Below are positions 33,765 through 34,748 of a DNA stretch of 34,748 nucleotides, piece after piece (the stretch's first letter is position 1; the number at the start of each line of letters is the position of its first letter). Made by a program: the position numbers and the translations under genes. This DNA comes from Heterotrichella gracilis (Eukaryota; Sar; Xanthophyceae; Tribonematales; Xanthonemataceae). The DNA lies in contig JAULBX010027705.1 in the NCBI GenBank assembly GCA_032358255.1, positions 1 to 34,748 of the forward strand, read 5' to 3'. The notes under the pieces were generated by a model. The model worked only from the letters and a program-made list of their open reading frames with translations, did no database searches and was not told the DNA's origin.

Positions 33765-33800
33765 CTCTGTGTTCTCGGTGTCTCCGGTGCCTCTGTGTTC
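33765..33800. repeat. Four 9-nt tandem units, CTCTGTGTT type
   Basis: The units CTCTGTGTT, CTCGGTGTC, TCCGGTGCC and TCTGTGTTC run without gaps. They lie just after the stop of the type B protein gene, in the 246-bp spacer 33570-33815. A CCC/GGG palindrome-like CCCAATAGATATCGGG lies at 33719-33734. Nothing else is recognised there beyond the E2 promoter. Confidence 0.7.
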
Positions 33801-33815
33801 AAAAATAGTAGTATG

Positions 33816-34748
33816 CTAACGACTCAACATAACCTGCCCCGCATACACTTTCGCCTCACCTGAGTTAGTCGACAGATTTATTTTCCAGGTGTACACATCA
33901 TTCTTCGCTGGTTCCCCATTATAATAGCCATCCCAACCGCTTTGAATTTGATTGGTAGAAAAAATGACTTTACCCCAACGATTAAAAATCATGAGCTCGT
34001 ATAATTTGACTCCTCTAACTATTGGAAGAAAAATATCATTCAGATTATCTTCATTCGGAGTAAAAGCATTAGGAACATATAAATTATAATCAGATTCTAC
34101 TTTGATTGATTTTATAATCGTATCTTCGCAGCCCCAGGTGTTTTGAACCACCATGGCCACAGGATACTCGCCTAACTCATTAAAAAGGTAAGACGTGTTT
34201 TTATTTTCTGACTTGTAACCCTGATTATTGATAAAATACCAGTTGAATTTTTTGAGCTCATCTCCACTGGAAGTATTAATAAATTGAACTTCGTCTACAC
34301 CTTCCACCGGTTTTTCAGGCTCAAAGATAAAATCGGCTTTTGGTATTGGATAGGCTTCTACAATGTAAGTTGCAGAGTTTTTACATGTTGTCAGCGTATC
34401 GGTGTAATAGCCCAAAATGCTATATGTTTTAGCAGAGCTAAACAGATACGAAAATTTTTTGGTGTAAAATGTTTGATTGTCTAATTGCCAGTAGGCAACA
34501 ATGTTAGTATCATTTACACCTTGCGTGTACATGTTAAACTTGGAAGTAAAAGGCACACAGCCGTTTTGTTTACTGATGCCTAAATCAGCATTTGGGAGTG
34601 GATTTATTTTGATTCCAACTTGATTAGAAGCCACACAACCATTGACATCAGTTACGGTTAAAGTATACGTACCTGAAAAAGCCCCGCTTCTTGCCACAAA
34701 AGTCACGGTTTGTCCGGCATACATTAAATTAACCGGACCATCCCAACG
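33816..34748 (-). CDS. T9SS type B surface protein, 5' part outside the window
   Basis: At least 310 residues are visible, and the frame is open to the right edge, so the true N-terminus lies beyond 34748; the ATG at 34724 is internal. Visible are Ig/PKD-like repeats (GTYTLTVTDVNGCVASNQVGIKI, SKFNMYTQG, SYLFNELGEYPVAMVVQNTWGCEDT). They are followed by a type B C-terminal domain in the last ~90 residues: VPNAFTPNEDNLNDIF, LMIFNRWGKVIFS, GWDGYYNGEP, ending YAGQVMLSR. It should be exported by the type IX system as a surface or adhesin protein. It is the second type B protein of the window; no PorP/SprF gene adjoins its 3' end. Confidence 0.9.
   Translation of the reverse strand, partial: RWDGPVNLMYAGQTVTFVARSGAFSGTYTLTVTDVNGCVASNQVGIKINPLPNADLGISKQNGCVPFTSKFNMYTQGVNDTNIVAYWQLDNQTFYTKKFSYLFSSAKTYSILGYYTDTLTTCKNSATYIVEAYPIPKADFIFEPEKPVEGVDEVQFINTSSGDELKKFNWYFINNQGYKSENKNTSYLFNELGEYPVAMVVQNTWGCEDTIIKSIKVESDYNLYVPNAFTPNEDNLNDIFLPIVRGVKLYELMIFNRWGKVIFSTNQIQSGWDGYYNGEPAKNDVYTWKINLSTNSGEAKVYAGQVMLSR

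Overview
The window looks like a chromosomal segment of an AT-rich Bacteroidota, probably of the Flavobacteriales/Sphingobacteriales type. The evidence is type IX secretion (T9SS) type A and type B C-terminal sorting domains, a PorP/SprF-family protein, promoters of the Bacteroidota kind (TTG, 19-20 nt, TAnnTTTG), weak ribosome binding sites, and families such as MbnP, YHYH, DUF2147 and Reg_prop lipoproteins. No rRNA, tRNA, transposase, integrase or CRISPR array was found. The last gene runs off the right edge.

Left (270-8830): a secreted M43-type metalloprotease faces a tightly coupled T9SS operon. The operon encodes a 1523-residue PKD-rich adhesin with a type B sorting domain, a PorP/SprF-like outer membrane protein, and a TPR/propeller/OmpA protein of PorE-like architecture. 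This reads as cargo plus dedicated outer-membrane anchor and peptidoglycan linker.

Middle-left (about 8.9-15.3 kb): unrelated, mostly exported or lipoprotein genes, all on the + strand (small exported protein, CreD, lipoprotein, T9SS-A propeller, lipoprotein, hypothetical). They are separated by 85-100 nt imperfect palindromes. Four of these share an apical CTCAAATG with changing stems. The arrangement resembles an attC-like gene-cassette array without an integrase. It is followed by a tandem pair of Reg_prop propeller lipoproteins, a decayed RelE/ParE-type toxin-antitoxin pair cut at its junction with the second propeller gene, a lipoprotein, a RibD/DHFR-like reductase, a VOC protein and an OmpA-first exported protein.

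21488-22202: a non-coding, highly structured nested inverted-repeat element. One of its hairpins has a counterpart near the left end of the window (same ATCAAG loop, different stem).

22203-27691 (minus strand): an ECF sigma factor, a putative anti-sigma factor, a Spy/CpxP-like sensor, a YHYH T9SS protein, an MbnP-like protein and an MbnH/MauG-like di-heme peroxidase are collinear, with a DUF6268-like outer membrane protein upstream. This is best read as an envelope metal (probably copper) response and oxidative maturation locus.

Right (27842-34748): a DUF2147 protein; a remarkable protein with sixteen exact 12-residue repeats fused to a two-TM potassium-channel pore (TVGYGD); a large polytopic membrane protein; the E2 subunit of a 2-oxoacid dehydrogenase complex with a clear promoter and terminator; and the 3' part of another T9SS type B protein.
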